Below are positions 1 to 11,044 of a stretch of DNA of 64,000 bases, piece after piece. The DNA is from Ideonella sp. (lineage in GTDB: Bacteria > Pseudomonadota > Gammaproteobacteria > Burkholderiales > Burkholderiaceae_C), in assembly GCA_015075165.1 (NCBI GenBank), contig JABTUY010000004.1, positions 539,821 through 603,820 of the forward strand, read 5' to 3'. Positions within the stretch are counted from its first letter, which is position 1, and the number at the start of each line of letters is the position of its first letter. The notes below the pieces were generated by a model that was not told where the DNA came from, did not search any database, and was given only the letters and a program-made list of their open reading frames with translations. The translations under genes were made by a program, and so were the position numbers.

Positions 1-1106
1 CGCAGATCAACGACTACGGCGCTTCGCTGTTCGGCGCTCAGCTGTGGCAGGCTGGCCTGCTGGTGGCCTGGGACGTGGTGAAGATCGTCGCGCTGGTGCT
101 GCCGTTGATGATCTGCGTGGCCTACCTGACGCTGTGGGAGCGCAAGGGCATCGGCTGGACGCAGATCCGCCCCGGTCCGAACCGCGTCGGCCCCTACGGG
201 CTGCTGACGCCGATCGCCGACGCGGTGAAGCTGATCTTCAAGGAGATCATTCGACCGGCGGCGGCCAACAAGGGGCTGTTCTTCCTCGGCCCGGTGATGA
301 CGATCATGCCGGCGCTGGCGGCCTGGGCGGTGGTGCCGTTCGGCCCCGAGGTGGCGGTGTCGAACATCAACGCCGGCCTGCTGTTCCTGATGGCGATCAC
401 CTCGCTCGAGGTCTACGGCGTGATCATCGCGGGCTGGGCGTCGAACTCGAAGTACGCCTTCCTCGGGGCGCTGCGCGCCACCGCGCAGATGGTGAGCTAC
501 GAGATCGCGATGGGCTTCGCGCTGGTCGTGGTGCTGATGGTCTCGGGCAGCCTGAACATGACCGAGATCGTGCTGGTGCAGACGCGCGGCTGGTTCGCCG
601 AGCACGGCATCAACTTCCTGTCGTGGAACTGGCTGCCGCTGCTGCCGATCTTCTTCGTCTATTTCATCTCCGGTCTGGCCGAAACCAACCGCCACCCGTT
701 CGACGTGGTCGAGGGTGAATCCGAGATCGTCGCCGGCCACATGATCGAGTACTCGGGCATGGCGTTCGCGATGTTCTTCCTCGCCGAGTACGCCAACATG
801 ATCCTGGTGTCGGCGCTGGCGGTCACGATGTTCCTCGGCGGCTGGAGCGCGCCGGTGGGTTTCGCGCTGCTCGGCATGGACACGCCGGCGTGGATCACCG
901 CTACGCAGTGGTTCTGGGATTGGTTCTGGCTGTTCGGCAAGACCTTCGCCGTGGTCACCGTGTTCCTGTGGGTGCGTGCCACGTTTCCGCGCTACCGCTA
1001 CGACCAGATCATGCGCCTGGGCTGGAAGATCTTCATTCCGGTCACGCTGGTGTGGCTGGTGGTGGTGGGTGTCTGGATACAGACACCGCTGAACATCTGG
1101 AAGTAG
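1..1106 (+). CDS. nuoH: NADH-quinone oxidoreductase subunit H (partial, 5' end outside window)
   Basis: Membrane subunit of respiratory complex I that lies next to the quinone-binding site and links the peripheral arm to the proton-pumping arm. The reading frame is open from base 3 ([10 protein letters not shown]...), which resembles the N-terminus of NuoH, so only a few codons are missing; the GTG at 63 is internal. Typical NuoH stretches are visible: [11 protein letters not shown] near the start, RPGPNRVGP, and the conserved loop [15 protein letters not shown] around base 680. About eight hydrophobic helices follow one another. It is followed 22 bp later by nuoI, in the usual complex I order. 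Confidence 0.97.
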   Translation, partial: QINDYGASLFGAQLWQAGLLVAWDVVKIVALVLPLMICVAYLTLWERKGIGWTQIRPGPNRVGPYGLLTPIADAVKLIFKEIIRPAAANKGLFFLGPVMTIMPALAAWAVVPFGPEVAVSNINAGLLFLMAITSLEVYGVIIAGWASNSKYAFLGALRATAQMVSYEIAMGFALVVVLMVSGSLNMTEIVLVQTRGWFAEHGINFLSWNWLPLLPIFFVYFISGLAETNRHPFDVVEGESEIVAGHMIEYSGMAFAMFFLAEYANMILVSALAVTMFLGGWSAPVGFALLGMDTPAWITATQWFWDWFWLFGKTFAVVTVFLWVRATFPRYRYDQIMRLGWKIFIPVTLVWLVVVGVWIQTPLNIWK

Positions 1107-1128
1107 ACGAGTCGCAAGCGAGCCACAC

Positions 1129-1626
1129 ATGGCCCAAGCCACCACGATCAAGGATCTGCTCTCCGGCTTCATGCTGGCGGAGCTGTTCAAGGGCATGCGG
1201 CTCACCGGCCGGTACTTCCTGTCGCGCAAGATCACGGTGCAGTTCCCGGAGGAGAAGACCCCGCTCAGCCCGCGCTTTCGCGGCCTGCACGCGCTGCGCC
1301 GCTACGACAACGGCGAGGAACGCTGCATCGCGTGCAAGCTGTGCGAGGCGGTGTGCCCTGCGCTGGCGATCACGATCGAGAGCGAGCAGCGTGCCGACGG
1401 CACGCGCCGCACCACGCGCTACGACATCGACCTCACCAAGTGCATCTTCTGCGGTTTCTGCGAAGAGAGCTGCCCGGTCGACTCGATCGTCGAGACCCAC
1501 GTCTTCGAGTACCACGGCGAGAAGCGCGGCGACCTGTACTTCACGAAAGAGATGCTGCTTGCGGTGGGCGACCGCTACGAGAGTGAGATCGCCGCGGCCC
1601 GGGCGGCCGACGCCCGGTATCGCTGA
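1129..1626 (+). CDS. nuoI: NADH-quinone oxidoreductase subunit I, 2[4Fe-4S] ferredoxin
   Basis: Peripheral-arm subunit of complex I holding two [4Fe-4S] clusters that pass electrons toward the quinone site. The 165-residue protein has two CxxCxxCxxxCP motifs, [12 protein letters not shown] (about residues 66-77) and [12 protein letters not shown] (about 105-116). The N-terminus ([20 protein letters not shown]) is the amphipathic membrane-contact region expected in this family. The ATG at 1129 gives the normal length. It lies between nuoH and nuoJ in the nuo operon. Confidence 0.97.
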   Translation: MAQATTIKDLLSGFMLAELFKGMRLTGRYFLSRKITVQFPEEKTPLSPRFRGLHALRRYDNGEERCIACKLCEAVCPALAITIESEQRADGTRRTTRYDIDLTKCIFCGFCEESCPVDSIVETHVFEYHGEKRGDLYFTKEMLLAVGDRYESEIAAARAADARYR

Positions 1627-1648
1627 GCGACGCCGTGCCACGATCACC

Positions 1649-2323
1649 ATGACCACCACCAGCGCGCTCTTCTACCTCTTCTCGGCGGTGCTGCTGTTCG
1701 CCGGCGCGCGCGTGATCACCGCGCGCAGCACGGTCTACGCGGCGCTGTACCTCGTGCTGGCGTTCGGCAATGCCGCCGCGCTGTGGCTGCTGCTGCGCGC
1801 CGAGTTCCTGGCCGTCGCGCTGGTGCTGGTGTACGTGGGCGCGGTGATGGTGCTGTTCCTGTTCGTCGTGATGATGCTCGACTTCAACACCGACCGCCTG
1901 CGCGAGGGGTTCTGGAAGCACCTGCCGCTGGCGGGCCTGGTGGGCGCGGTGATCGCGCTCGAGATGGCCTTCGTGCTGATCCGCGGCTTCGACGTGCGCA
2001 GCGCGCCGGCGATGGCCGACGCGGCGGTGAAAGTCGGCAACACCAAGCTGCTCGGCGTGGCGATCTACACGCAGTACCTCTATCCGCTGCAGGTGGCCGC
2101 GGTACTGCTGCTGGTGGCGATCATCGCGGCGATCTCGCTGACGCTGCGCCGACGCAAGGACAGTCGCTACATCGACCCGGCCGACCAGGTGAAGGTGCGC
2201 AAGGCCGACCGCCTGCGCATCGTGCCGATGCAACCGGTGGTCGAGCCGCCGCCTGTGCCACCCGCCGCGGCGGCGCCGGCACCGGCCGCCGGCAGCGCCG
2301 CACCGGGAGGTGCGAAGGCATGA
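1649..2323 (+). CDS. nuoJ: NADH-quinone oxidoreductase subunit J
   Basis: Membrane subunit of complex I with five predicted helices, including the conserved segment [22 protein letters not shown] (split here: [20 protein letters not shown]). The ATG at 1649 was chosen because it begins [13 protein letters not shown], the usual NuoJ start; the open frame reaches further upstream only because of high GC. The protein (224 aa) ends in a Pro/Ala-rich cytoplasmic tail of about 30 residues after the last helix. Its TGA overlaps the nuoK start as ATGA, suggesting translational coupling. Confidence 0.95.
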   Translation: MTTTSALFYLFSAVLLFAGARVITARSTVYAALYLVLAFGNAAALWLLLRAEFLAVALVLVYVGAVMVLFLFVVMMLDFNTDRLREGFWKHLPLAGLVGAVIALEMAFVLIRGFDVRSAPAMADAAVKVGNTKLLGVAIYTQYLYPLQVAAVLLLVAIIAAISLTLRRRKDSRYIDPADQVKVRKADRLRIVPMQPVVEPPPVPPAAAAPAPAAGSAAPGGAKA

Positions 2324-2637
2324 TCCCCGATTCGATCGGACTCGGTCACTACCTGTCGCTGGGCGGCCTGCTGTTTGCGCTGTCGGTGGTGGGCATCTAC
2401 CTGAACCGCCGCAACCTCATCGTGCTGCTGATGGCGATCGAGCTGATGCTGCTGGCCGTCAACCTGAACTTCGTCGCGTTCTCGTACTACCTGGGCGACA
2501 TGGCGGGCCAGGTGTTCGTGTTCTTCATCCTCACGGTGGCGGCGGCCGAATCGGCGATCGGCCTGGCGATCCTGGTCGTGCTGTTCCGCAACCGCTCGAC
2601 GATCGACGTCGAGGATCTCGACGCCTTGAAGGGGTGA
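2320..2637 (+). CDS. nuoK: NADH-quinone oxidoreductase subunit K
   Basis: Small three-helix antiporter-like membrane subunit of complex I (105 aa). The start ATG at 2320 overlaps the nuoJ stop by four bases (ATGA). Conserved family features are visible: the [11 protein letters not shown] helix with its membrane-embedded Glu, and the helix [17 protein letters not shown] with a second Glu used in proton translocation. Length and position between nuoJ and nuoL fit exactly. Confidence 0.96.
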   Translation: MIPDSIGLGHYLSLGGLLFALSVVGIYLNRRNLIVLLMAIELMLLAVNLNFVAFSYYLGDMAGQVFVFFILTVAAAESAIGLAILVVLFRNRSTIDVEDLDALKG

Positions 2638-2644
2638 ACCCGGC

Positions 2645-4678
<2,034 letters not shown>

Positions 4679-4703
4679 GCCTCGCGCGGCGGAGAACAAG
4701 AAC

Positions 4704-6179
4704 ATGGGTTTGTTGAGCCTCGCGATCTGGCTGCCCATTGCGGTGGGCCTGCTGCTGTTCGCGCTCGGCCGCGACGACAACGCGCCGACGGTGCGCTGGG
4801 TGGCGCTGATCGGCTCGCTGGCTTCGCTGGCGGTGACGCTGCCGCTGATCAGCGGCTTCGACATCCAGACCGCGGCGATGCAGTTCGAGGAGAACCTGCC
4901 CTGGGTCGACCGCTTCAACATGCGCTACCACCTCGGCGTGGACGGCCTGTCGATGTGGTTCGTGCCCCTGACCGCGTTCATGACCGTCGTGGTCGTGCTC
5001 GCCGGCTGGAAGGTGATCACCGACCGCGTGGGCCTGTACATGGGCGCCTTCCTGGTGCTGTCGGGCCTGATGATCGGCGTGTTCACCGCGCTCGACGGCG
5101 TGCTGTTCTATGTGTTCTTCGAGGCCACGCTGATCCCGATGTACCTGATCATCGGCGCCTGGGGTGGCCCGCGGCGCGTCTACGCGGCGTTCAAGTTCTT
5201 CCTGTTCACGTTCGCCGGCTCGCTGCTGATGCTGGTGGCCTTGATGTACCTGTACTTCAAGAGCGGTGGCAGCTTCGACATCCTCGCCTGGCACAAGCTG
5301 CCGCTGGCCGGGGGCGCGCAGACCTGGCTGTTCTTCGCCTTCCTGGCGGCGTTCTCGGTCAAGGTGCCGATGTGGCCGGTGCACACCTGGCTGCCCGATG
5401 CCCACGTCGAGGCGCCCACCGGCGGCTCGGTGGTGCTGGCGGCGATCATGCTCAAGCTCGGCGCCTACGGCTTCCTGCGCTTCTCGCTGCCGATCGTGCC
5501 CGACGCAAGCCGCGAATGGGCGTGGTTCATCATCGCACTCAGCCTGGTGGCGGTGATCTACATCGGCCTGGTGGCGCTGGTGCAGGCCGACATGAAGAAG
5601 CTGGTGGCGTACTCGTCGGTCGCCCACATGGGCTTCGTGACGCTGGGCTTCTTCATCTTCAACGACCTCGGCGTCTCCGGCGGCATCGTGCAGATGATCA
5701 GCCACGGCTTCGTCTCGGGCGCGATGTTCCTGTGCATCGGCGTGCTGTACGACCGCGTGCACTCGCGCGAGATCGCGGCCTACGGCGGCGTCGTCAACAC
5801 GATGCCGAAGTTCGCCGCGCTGGTGGTGCTGTTCTCGATGGCCAACTGCGGCCTGCCCGGCACCAGCGGCTTCGTCGGCGAGTGGATGGTGATCATCGGC
5901 ACCGTGAAGCTGAACTTCTGGCTCGCGATGCTGGCGGCCACCGCGCTGATCTCGGGCGCCGCCTACACGCTGTGGATGGTCAAGCGCGTCTACTTCGGCG
6001 ACGTGGCCAACGACCACGTGAAGGCGATGAGCGACGTCGACGCGCGCGAGTTCACGATCCTGGTCGCGCTGGCGATCGCGGTGCTGTGGATGGGTGTGTA
6101 CCCGAAGCCGTTTACCGACGTGATGAACGTGTCGGTGGGCGAGCTGCTGAAGCACGTGGCGCAGCCCAAACTGCCGTGA
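4704..6179 (+). CDS. nuoM: NADH-quinone oxidoreductase subunit M, antiporter-like
   Basis: Antiporter-like proton-pumping subunit of complex I (491 aa). Diagnostic regions include FFEATLIPMYLIIGAWGG with the conserved Glu, and VPMWPVHTWLPDAHVEAPT, the NuoM version of the channel motif. Roughly fourteen hydrophobic helices. An AGGA-type ribosome site (cggagaac) precedes the ATG at 4704. It lies between nuoL and nuoN. Confidence 0.97.
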   Translation: MGLLSLAIWLPIAVGLLLFALGRDDNAPTVRWVALIGSLASLAVTLPLISGFDIQTAAMQFEENLPWVDRFNMRYHLGVDGLSMWFVPLTAFMTVVVVLAGWKVITDRVGLYMGAFLVLSGLMIGVFTALDGVLFYVFFEATLIPMYLIIGAWGGPRRVYAAFKFFLFTFAGSLLMLVALMYLYFKSGGSFDILAWHKLPLAGGAQTWLFFAFLAAFSVKVPMWPVHTWLPDAHVEAPTGGSVVLAAIMLKLGAYGFLRFSLPIVPDASREWAWFIIALSLVAVIYIGLVALVQADMKKLVAYSSVAHMGFVTLGFFIFNDLGVSGGIVQMISHGFVSGAMFLCIGVLYDRVHSREIAAYGGVVNTMPKFAALVVLFSMANCGLPGTSGFVGEWMVIIGTVKLNFWLAMLAATALISGAAYTLWMVKRVYFGDVANDHVKAMSDVDAREFTILVALAIAVLWMGVYPKPFTDVMNVSVGELLKHVAQPKLP

Positions 6180-6192
6180 AGAGCGTGACGCG

Positions 6193-7674
6193 ATGAATGC
6201 GATGAACTGGCCCGTGGTCGTTCCCGAACTGGTGCTGCTGATCGCGGCGTGCGCCGTCGCGGTGATCGACCTGTTCGTCACCGATCCGCGCCGCCGCGTC
6301 ACGTTCTGGCTCACGCAGGCCACGTTCGTGGCGGTGGCGCTGCTGCACCTGCAACTGCTCGACGACGCCACCCCCTACGGCATGCAGGAGATGCTGGTCA
6401 GCGACGCGATGGGCCACGCGCTGGCGTTCTTCGCCTGCGTGGCGATGGTGGTCACCGTGGGCTATGCGCAGCCGTACCTGGCGGCGCGCGGCATGCTCAA
6501 GGGCGAGTTCTTCACGCTGTCGATGTTCATGCTGCTGGGCATCTCGGTGATGACCTCGGCCAACAACTTCCTGATCGTCTACCTCGGTCTCGAACTGATG
6601 AGCCTGTCGCTGTATGCGCTGGTGGCGCTGCGCCGCGAGCATGCGGTGGCCACCGAGGCGGCGATGAAGTACTTCGTGCTCGGCGCGCTGGCCAGCGGCT
6701 TCCTGCTGTACGGCCTGTCGATGATGTACGGCGCCACCGGCACGCTCAACATCCCCGATGCCTTCACTGCGATCGGCACCGGCCGCATCAACAAGGAGGT
6801 GCTGAGCCTCGGCCTGGTGTTCGTTGTCGCCGGCCTGGCGTTCAAGCTCGGCGCGGTGCCCTTCCACATGTGGGTGCCCGACGTCTACCACGGCGCGCCC
6901 ACGCCGGTGACGCTGCTGATCGGCACGGCCCCCGAGTTCGCCGCATTCGCGATCACGATCCGCCTGCTGGTCGAGGGCTTCAGCGGCATCGCGCCCGAGT
7001 GGCAGCAGATGCTGGTCGTGCTGGCGGTGGCCTCGCTGGTGGTCGGCAACGTGGCGGCGATCGCGCAGACCAACCTCAAGCGGATGCTGGCGTACTCCAC
7101 CATCTCGCACATGGGCTTCATGCTGCTTGGCCTGACACCCACGGTGATCGGTGCCAACACGCTGTCGGCGGCCAACGCCTACAGCTCGTCGATGTTCTAC
7201 ATCGTCGCCTACGTGCTCGCCACGCTCGGCACCTTCGGCTTGATCGCGCTGCTGGCGCGGCAGGGTTTCGAGAGCGAGGAGATCGCCGACTTTTCCGGTC
7301 TCGGCAAGCGCGCGCCGTGGATGGCCGGCGTGATGACGCTGCTGATGTTCTCGCTGGCCGGCGTGCCGCCGCTGGTGGGCTTCTACGCCAAGCTCGCGAT
7401 CCTGCAGGCGCTGGTGACCACCGGCGCCACCGGCTACATCGCGCTGGCGGTGTTCGCGGTGGTGATGTCGCTGGTCGGTGCGTTCTACTACCTGCGCGTC
7501 GTCAAGGTCATGTACTTCGACGCGGCACCGGCCGGCGCGCCCACCGTCGCGACGGGCTCTGGCGTCAGCGCGTTGCTGGCGCTCAACGGCGCGGCCGTGC
7601 TGGTGCTGGGCGTGCTGCCCGGCGGCCTGATGGCGCTGTGCCGCGACGCGATCTACAAGGCCCTGGTCAGTTGA
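6193..7674 (+). CDS. nuoN: NADH-quinone oxidoreductase subunit N, antiporter-like
   Basis: Third antiporter-like subunit of complex I (493 aa), next to NuoK in the membrane arm. It carries the family segments IVYLGLELMSLSLYALVAL (conserved Glu), FKLGAVPFHMWVPDVYHGAPT, and LAYSTISHMGFMLLG. It is the last nuo gene; its TGA at 7672 overlaps a possible TTG start of the downstream NUDIX gene. Confidence 0.97.
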   Translation: MNAMNWPVVVPELVLLIAACAVAVIDLFVTDPRRRVTFWLTQATFVAVALLHLQLLDDATPYGMQEMLVSDAMGHALAFFACVAMVVTVGYAQPYLAARGMLKGEFFTLSMFMLLGISVMTSANNFLIVYLGLELMSLSLYALVALRREHAVATEAAMKYFVLGALASGFLLYGLSMMYGATGTLNIPDAFTAIGTGRINKEVLSLGLVFVVAGLAFKLGAVPFHMWVPDVYHGAPTPVTLLIGTAPEFAAFAITIRLLVEGFSGIAPEWQQMLVVLAVASLVVGNVAAIAQTNLKRMLAYSTISHMGFMLLGLTPTVIGANTLSAANAYSSSMFYIVAYVLATLGTFGLIALLARQGFESEEIADFSGLGKRAPWMAGVMTLLMFSLAGVPPLVGFYAKLAILQALVTTGATGYIALAVFAVVMSLVGAFYYLRVVKVMYFDAAPAGAPTVATGSGVSALLALNGAAVLVLGVLPGGLMALCRDAIYKALVS

Positions 7675-8303
7675 GCGGCGGGGCCCATGCGCCGCTGCCG
7701 CCGGGCGCCACCGCGCCCGACAACGAGGCCGCGGCGTCGCACCTGTTCGAGCGCCACCGCAGCGGACAGCAGGTATTCGACGGCCGGCTGCTCGACGTGC
7801 GCTGCGACCAGGTGGTGCTGGCCGACGGCACGCCCGCGAGTCGCGAGTACGTGGTGCATCCGGGTGCCGCGGTGGTGGTGCCGATCCTCGACGACGGCCG
7901 CCTGGTGATGGAGCGCCAGTTCCGCTACCCCGTCGGCCGCGTGATGCTCGAGTTTCCGGCCGGCAAGCTCGACGCCGGCGAGCCGCCGCTGCAATGCGCA
8001 CGTCGCGAGCTGGCCGAGGAGACCGGCTACCGCGCGCGCGAATGGGCCGTGGCCGGCCGCATGCACAACGCGATGGCGTACTCCACCGAGGTGATCCATG
8101 TGTTGTTCGCGCGTGGCCTGTCGGCGGGCGAGCGCGCGCTCGATGCCGGCGAACTGATCGACCTCGCACTGCTGCACGAGCACGAGCTCGACGCCGCGGC
8201 GGCCGACGGCACGCTCACCGATGCCAAGACCCTGGTCGCGTTGCTGTGGCTGCAGCGGTGGCGCGCCGGCGCCTGGAAGCTGCACTGGGTCACGGGCGAA
8301 TGA
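7671..8303 (+). CDS. NUDIX hydrolase, ADP-ribose pyrophosphatase-like
   Basis: Hydrolyses nucleoside diphosphates linked to another group, most likely ADP-ribose. The NUDIX box GX5EX7REUXEEXGU is complete, running from GKLDAGE through RRELAEETGY (about residues 103-125). An upstream beta-strand region (YVVHPGAAVVVPI) and downstream MAYSTEVIHVLFA match the ADPRase subgroup. No ATG is available before the conserved domain; TTG at 7671, overlapping the nuoN stop as TTGA, gives 210 aa and is the best guess. Linkage to nuo is common in Burkholderiales (family knowledge), where it may salvage products of NAD breakdown (inference). Confidence 0.9.
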   Translation: MSGGAHAPLPPGATAPDNEAAASHLFERHRSGQQVFDGRLLDVRCDQVVLADGTPASREYVVHPGAAVVVPILDDGRLVMERQFRYPVGRVMLEFPAGKLDAGEPPLQCARRELAEETGYRAREWAVAGRMHNAMAYSTEVIHVLFARGLSAGERALDAGELIDLALLHEHELDAAAADGTLTDAKTLVALLWLQRWRAGAWKLHWVTGE

Positions 8304-8331
8304 CGGCCCCGCTGGCGATAATGGGCTCGCG

Positions 8332-8799
8332 ATGAAGGTGCTCAATCTGCGCTGCTCCAACGGCCACGGCTTCGAGGGCTGGTTCGGTTCGGACGACGAG
8401 TTCATGGCGCACAACGGCGGCGGGCTGCTGCAATGCCCGCTGTGCGCCGACAGCGTGATCACCCGGCTGCCGAGCGCGCCGCGGTTGAACCTGTCGGGTG
8501 CGCAGGCGCCGTCCGCCTCGCAGCCGGCTGCAACGCCAGCCGCCGGCCAGGCCGATGTTGGGCCGCAGGCGGCCGACCCGCAGGCGATGTGGCTGAAGGC
8601 GGTGCGCCACGTGCTCGCGCACACCGAGGACGTCGGCGAGCGCTTCGCCGAGGAGGCCCGCCGCATCCACTACGGCGAGGCGCCGCAGCGCGGCATTCGC
8701 GGCCGGGTCGATCGCGAGCAGCGCGAGGCGCTGCTCGAAGAGGGTATCGAGGTGATCGCGCTGCCGCTGCCGCGCGCGCTCGACGGTCCGCTGCAGTAG
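8332..8799 (+). CDS. DUF1178 family protein
   Basis: Conserved protein of unknown function, 155 aa. The N-terminus MKVLNLRCSNGHGFEGWFGS and the CPLC pair around residue 40 form the zinc-ribbon-like start typical of DUF1178; the second half (RHVLAHTEDVGERFAEEARRIHYGEAPQRGIRG) is the most conserved family region. A low-complexity Ala/Pro linker joins the halves. It sits 28 bp behind the NUDIX gene at the end of the nuo cluster. No function is known. Confidence 0.88.
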   Translation: MKVLNLRCSNGHGFEGWFGSDDEFMAHNGGGLLQCPLCADSVITRLPSAPRLNLSGAQAPSASQPAATPAAGQADVGPQAADPQAMWLKAVRHVLAHTEDVGERFAEEARRIHYGEAPQRGIRGRVDREQREALLEEGIEVIALPLPRALDGPLQ

Positions 8800-8936
8800 G
8801 CCTCGCAGCGCGCCGCGGCCGTCCGCCGCGCGGCACCGCGATGCCGGTGGCAAGCCGCTCAGGGAAACCCCGGGCGGCCGATCGCCACCCGTCCCTTGAA
8901 CAGGGTGTGGGTTTGCGTTAGACCCTCGGTCAAGAT

Positions 8937-9944
8937 TTGGTTACGAATCCAGCGCGCACGGTCGCCGTGGTGCGGACCTGCGCGCGCGTCGGTGGCGACC
9001 GGGGGCCTCGTTTGGTTCATCTGATCTGCCTGCATTGCAATCGGTCCAACGTGGCCGAGGCGCGGTTCTGCAGCGAATGCGGGGCCGCGTTGCTGCGCCG
9101 GTTCTGCCCGGTGTGCCATGCGGTCAACGAGGCCGATTCGCACTTCTGCCAATCGTGCGGCGCATCGCTGCCGACGTCGCCGGCCGCGCATGCACCGGCA
9201 CCGATGCCGCCGCCCGATTCGATCCCGAGCTTGACCGACGTCGCGTTCCTCGAACCTGGTGCGCCCGGGCTTGCCACGGCCGTCGCACCGCCGGAGCCTG
9301 CCGGTGTCGTGATGGCGCTGCCGCCGCAGCTGCCGACGGTGACCCATGCCGCGAAGGCGCCAAAGGTGGAGCCGAAGCTGCTCTACCGTGTGCCGGCGTT
9401 GCTGGGGGTCGGCGGCGTGGCCGCGCTGCTGGTGGCGGTGGTGTGGTGGCCGCGGCTCGAGCCGCGCGTGCAACAGCCTGAGCCGGCGCCCGCGCGAGAG
9501 GCAGCGGCGCCGCCTGCGATTGCCGAGGCGGCGTTGCCGACTGCCCGCGAGACGGTGAGCACATCAGCGCATGGCGCGAACGGTCGCGGTGCGGCGGCCG
9601 CTGCACTGCCGGTCGTCGGCGAGGCGGCGGCGAAGCCGGCGCCGCCAGCTTCCGCGATCAACACGCCCACCGGCAGCACGACCACCGTAGCGTCGCCGCA
9701 GGCGCCGGCCATCGCCCGCAGCGGCGACAAGGCGATGCCCCGGCGCTCGCCGGCAGAGGTGATCATCGCAGTGCAACCGCCGCCCGCGGCGCCTGCCGAT
9801 CGGCGCGCGGCGAGGCCGGTGCCGAAGCCGGCCCCGACCACACCGGCGGCACCCGCGACGCCCGCGGCACCGACGTACGAATGCACGCCGCAGGTCGACG
9901 CACTCGGGCTGTGCGCACCCGGCGCCAAGGTCAGCGGTCGATGA
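8937..9944 (+). CDS. Double zinc-ribbon protein with one membrane helix and Pro/Ala-rich tail
   Basis: The N-terminal part has two CxxC...CxxC zinc ribbons: CLHC...CSEC and CPVC...CQSC (about residues 31-78). After a Pro/Ala linker comes a single membrane helix (VPALLGVGGVAALLVAVVWW, about 152-171), then about 150 residues of low-complexity Ala/Pro sequence, and a final C-x6-LGLC motif (CTPQVDALGLC). The topology would place the ribbons in the cytoplasm and the tail outside. No clear ribosome site was found; the open frame begins at TTG 8937 and another TTG at 9012 lies just before the first ribbon. The stop overlaps or abuts the next gene, a TAXI protein, which carries the same terminal motif. 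Function unknown. Confidence 0.7.
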   Translation: MVTNPARTVAVVRTCARVGGDRGPRLVHLICLHCNRSNVAEARFCSECGAALLRRFCPVCHAVNEADSHFCQSCGASLPTSPAAHAPAPMPPPDSIPSLTDVAFLEPGAPGLATAVAPPEPAGVVMALPPQLPTVTHAAKAPKVEPKLLYRVPALLGVGGVAALLVAVVWWPRLEPRVQQPEPAPAREAAAPPAIAEAALPTARETVSTSAHGANGRGAAAAALPVVGEAAAKPAPPASAINTPTGSTTTVASPQAPAIARSGDKAMPRRSPAEVIIAVQPPPAAPADRRAARPVPKPAPTTPAAPATPAAPTYECTPQVDALGLCAPGAKVSGR

Positions 9945-9958
9945 AGCGGAGGTCAACG

Positions 9959-11005
9959 ATGGGCAACGTGTGCAGAATCGTCGCCGGCATGCTGGCGTGG
10001 TGCGTGGCGGCGCTCGCACCGCCGGCGCAAGCCGCGATCGCGTACAAGATCGTCACGGCGTCGGCGCGTGGCACCTACATCCAGATCGGGCGCGACCTGG
10101 CGAAGTTCGTCGCGCCACAGGCGCAGATCGACCTCGAAGCGTTGCCGTCGGCCGGCTCGGCCGAGAACATCCACCGGCTGCGCTACGAAGATGGCGTGAA
10201 GTTCGCGCTGGTGCAATCCGACGTCTACCAGGCGTTCATCAACCAGGGCAACGCCGGCGACGCGAACGCGACGGCGATCATCCGGCCGCTGCGTGTGATC
10301 CTGCCGCTGTACAACGAAGAGGTGTACTTCATCGTGCGTGCCGATTCGCCGCTGAACTTCGTGCACGAGATCGCCGACAGCCGCCTCAACGTCGGCCCGC
10401 TGCGCAGCGGCACCGCGATGACGGCCACCACGCTGTACCGGCTGATGTTCGGGCGCGGCATCGGCGAGGACAAGGTGTCGTTCCTCAGCAATGAAGATGC
10501 CCTGGTCAAGCTCACCGGCGACAAGTCGGTCGACGTGGTGGTGGTGGTCGCCGGCCAGCCTGCCACGCTGCTGACCGAGATGAAGCCCGAGGCGCGCGCG
10601 CTGATCAAGCTGCTGAAGTTCGATGCCGGCAACCCGACCAGCCAGGCGGCGTTGAAAACCTACTTCCAGAGCACCGTGAAGGCGTCGAACTATCCGAACC
10701 TGCTCGCGGCCGACGTCACCGGCATCGCGGTGAAGGCCTACCTGGTGACCTACGACTACAGCCGCAGCGACACGCAGGCGCGGTTGGCCAGCTTCGCGCG
10801 CTCGCTGTGCCAGCACTTCGGTCAGTTGCAGTCCGAGGGCCATCCGAAGTGGAAAGAGGTGTCGCTGTCGATGCCGCAACTCGGCCAGGGCTGGAGCTAC
10901 TTCGGGCCCACCGCGCGCGAATTGGCCCGCTGCGGTGCGCCGGCCGCGGCCAAGCCAGCCAGGGCCTGCAGCACCGAGCAGAAGATCCTCGGCTTGTGCG
11001 AGTAG
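9959..11005 (+). CDS. TAXI-family TRAP transporter solute-binding protein
   Basis: Secreted substrate-binding protein of the TAXI type, which delivers a solute to TRAP permeases or acts in sensing. An N-terminal signal peptide (hydrophobic stretch ending PPAQAA) precedes the typical start YKIVTASARGTYIQIGRDL; the middle FALVQSDVYQAF and GPLRSGTAMTATTLYRLM are family hallmarks. The ATG at 9959 was chosen because GGAGG stands at 9948-9952; an in-frame ATG at 9941 overlaps the previous stop. Length 348 aa. No TRAP permease gene is nearby, so it may be an orphan receptor. The C-terminus ends CSTEQKILGLCE, echoing the upstream protein. Confidence 0.87.
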   Translation: MGNVCRIVAGMLAWCVAALAPPAQAAIAYKIVTASARGTYIQIGRDLAKFVAPQAQIDLEALPSAGSAENIHRLRYEDGVKFALVQSDVYQAFINQGNAGDANATAIIRPLRVILPLYNEEVYFIVRADSPLNFVHEIADSRLNVGPLRSGTAMTATTLYRLMFGRGIGEDKVSFLSNEDALVKLTGDKSVDVVVVVAGQPATLLTEMKPEARALIKLLKFDAGNPTSQAALKTYFQSTVKASNYPNLLAADVTGIAVKAYLVTYDYSRSDTQARLASFARSLCQHFGQLQSEGHPKWKEVSLSMPQLGQGWSYFGPTARELARCGAPAAAKPARACSTEQKILGLCE

Positions 11006-11044
11006 CTCACTCGAGCGCAGTCACCTCCGCAGTGTGAACGGGTC

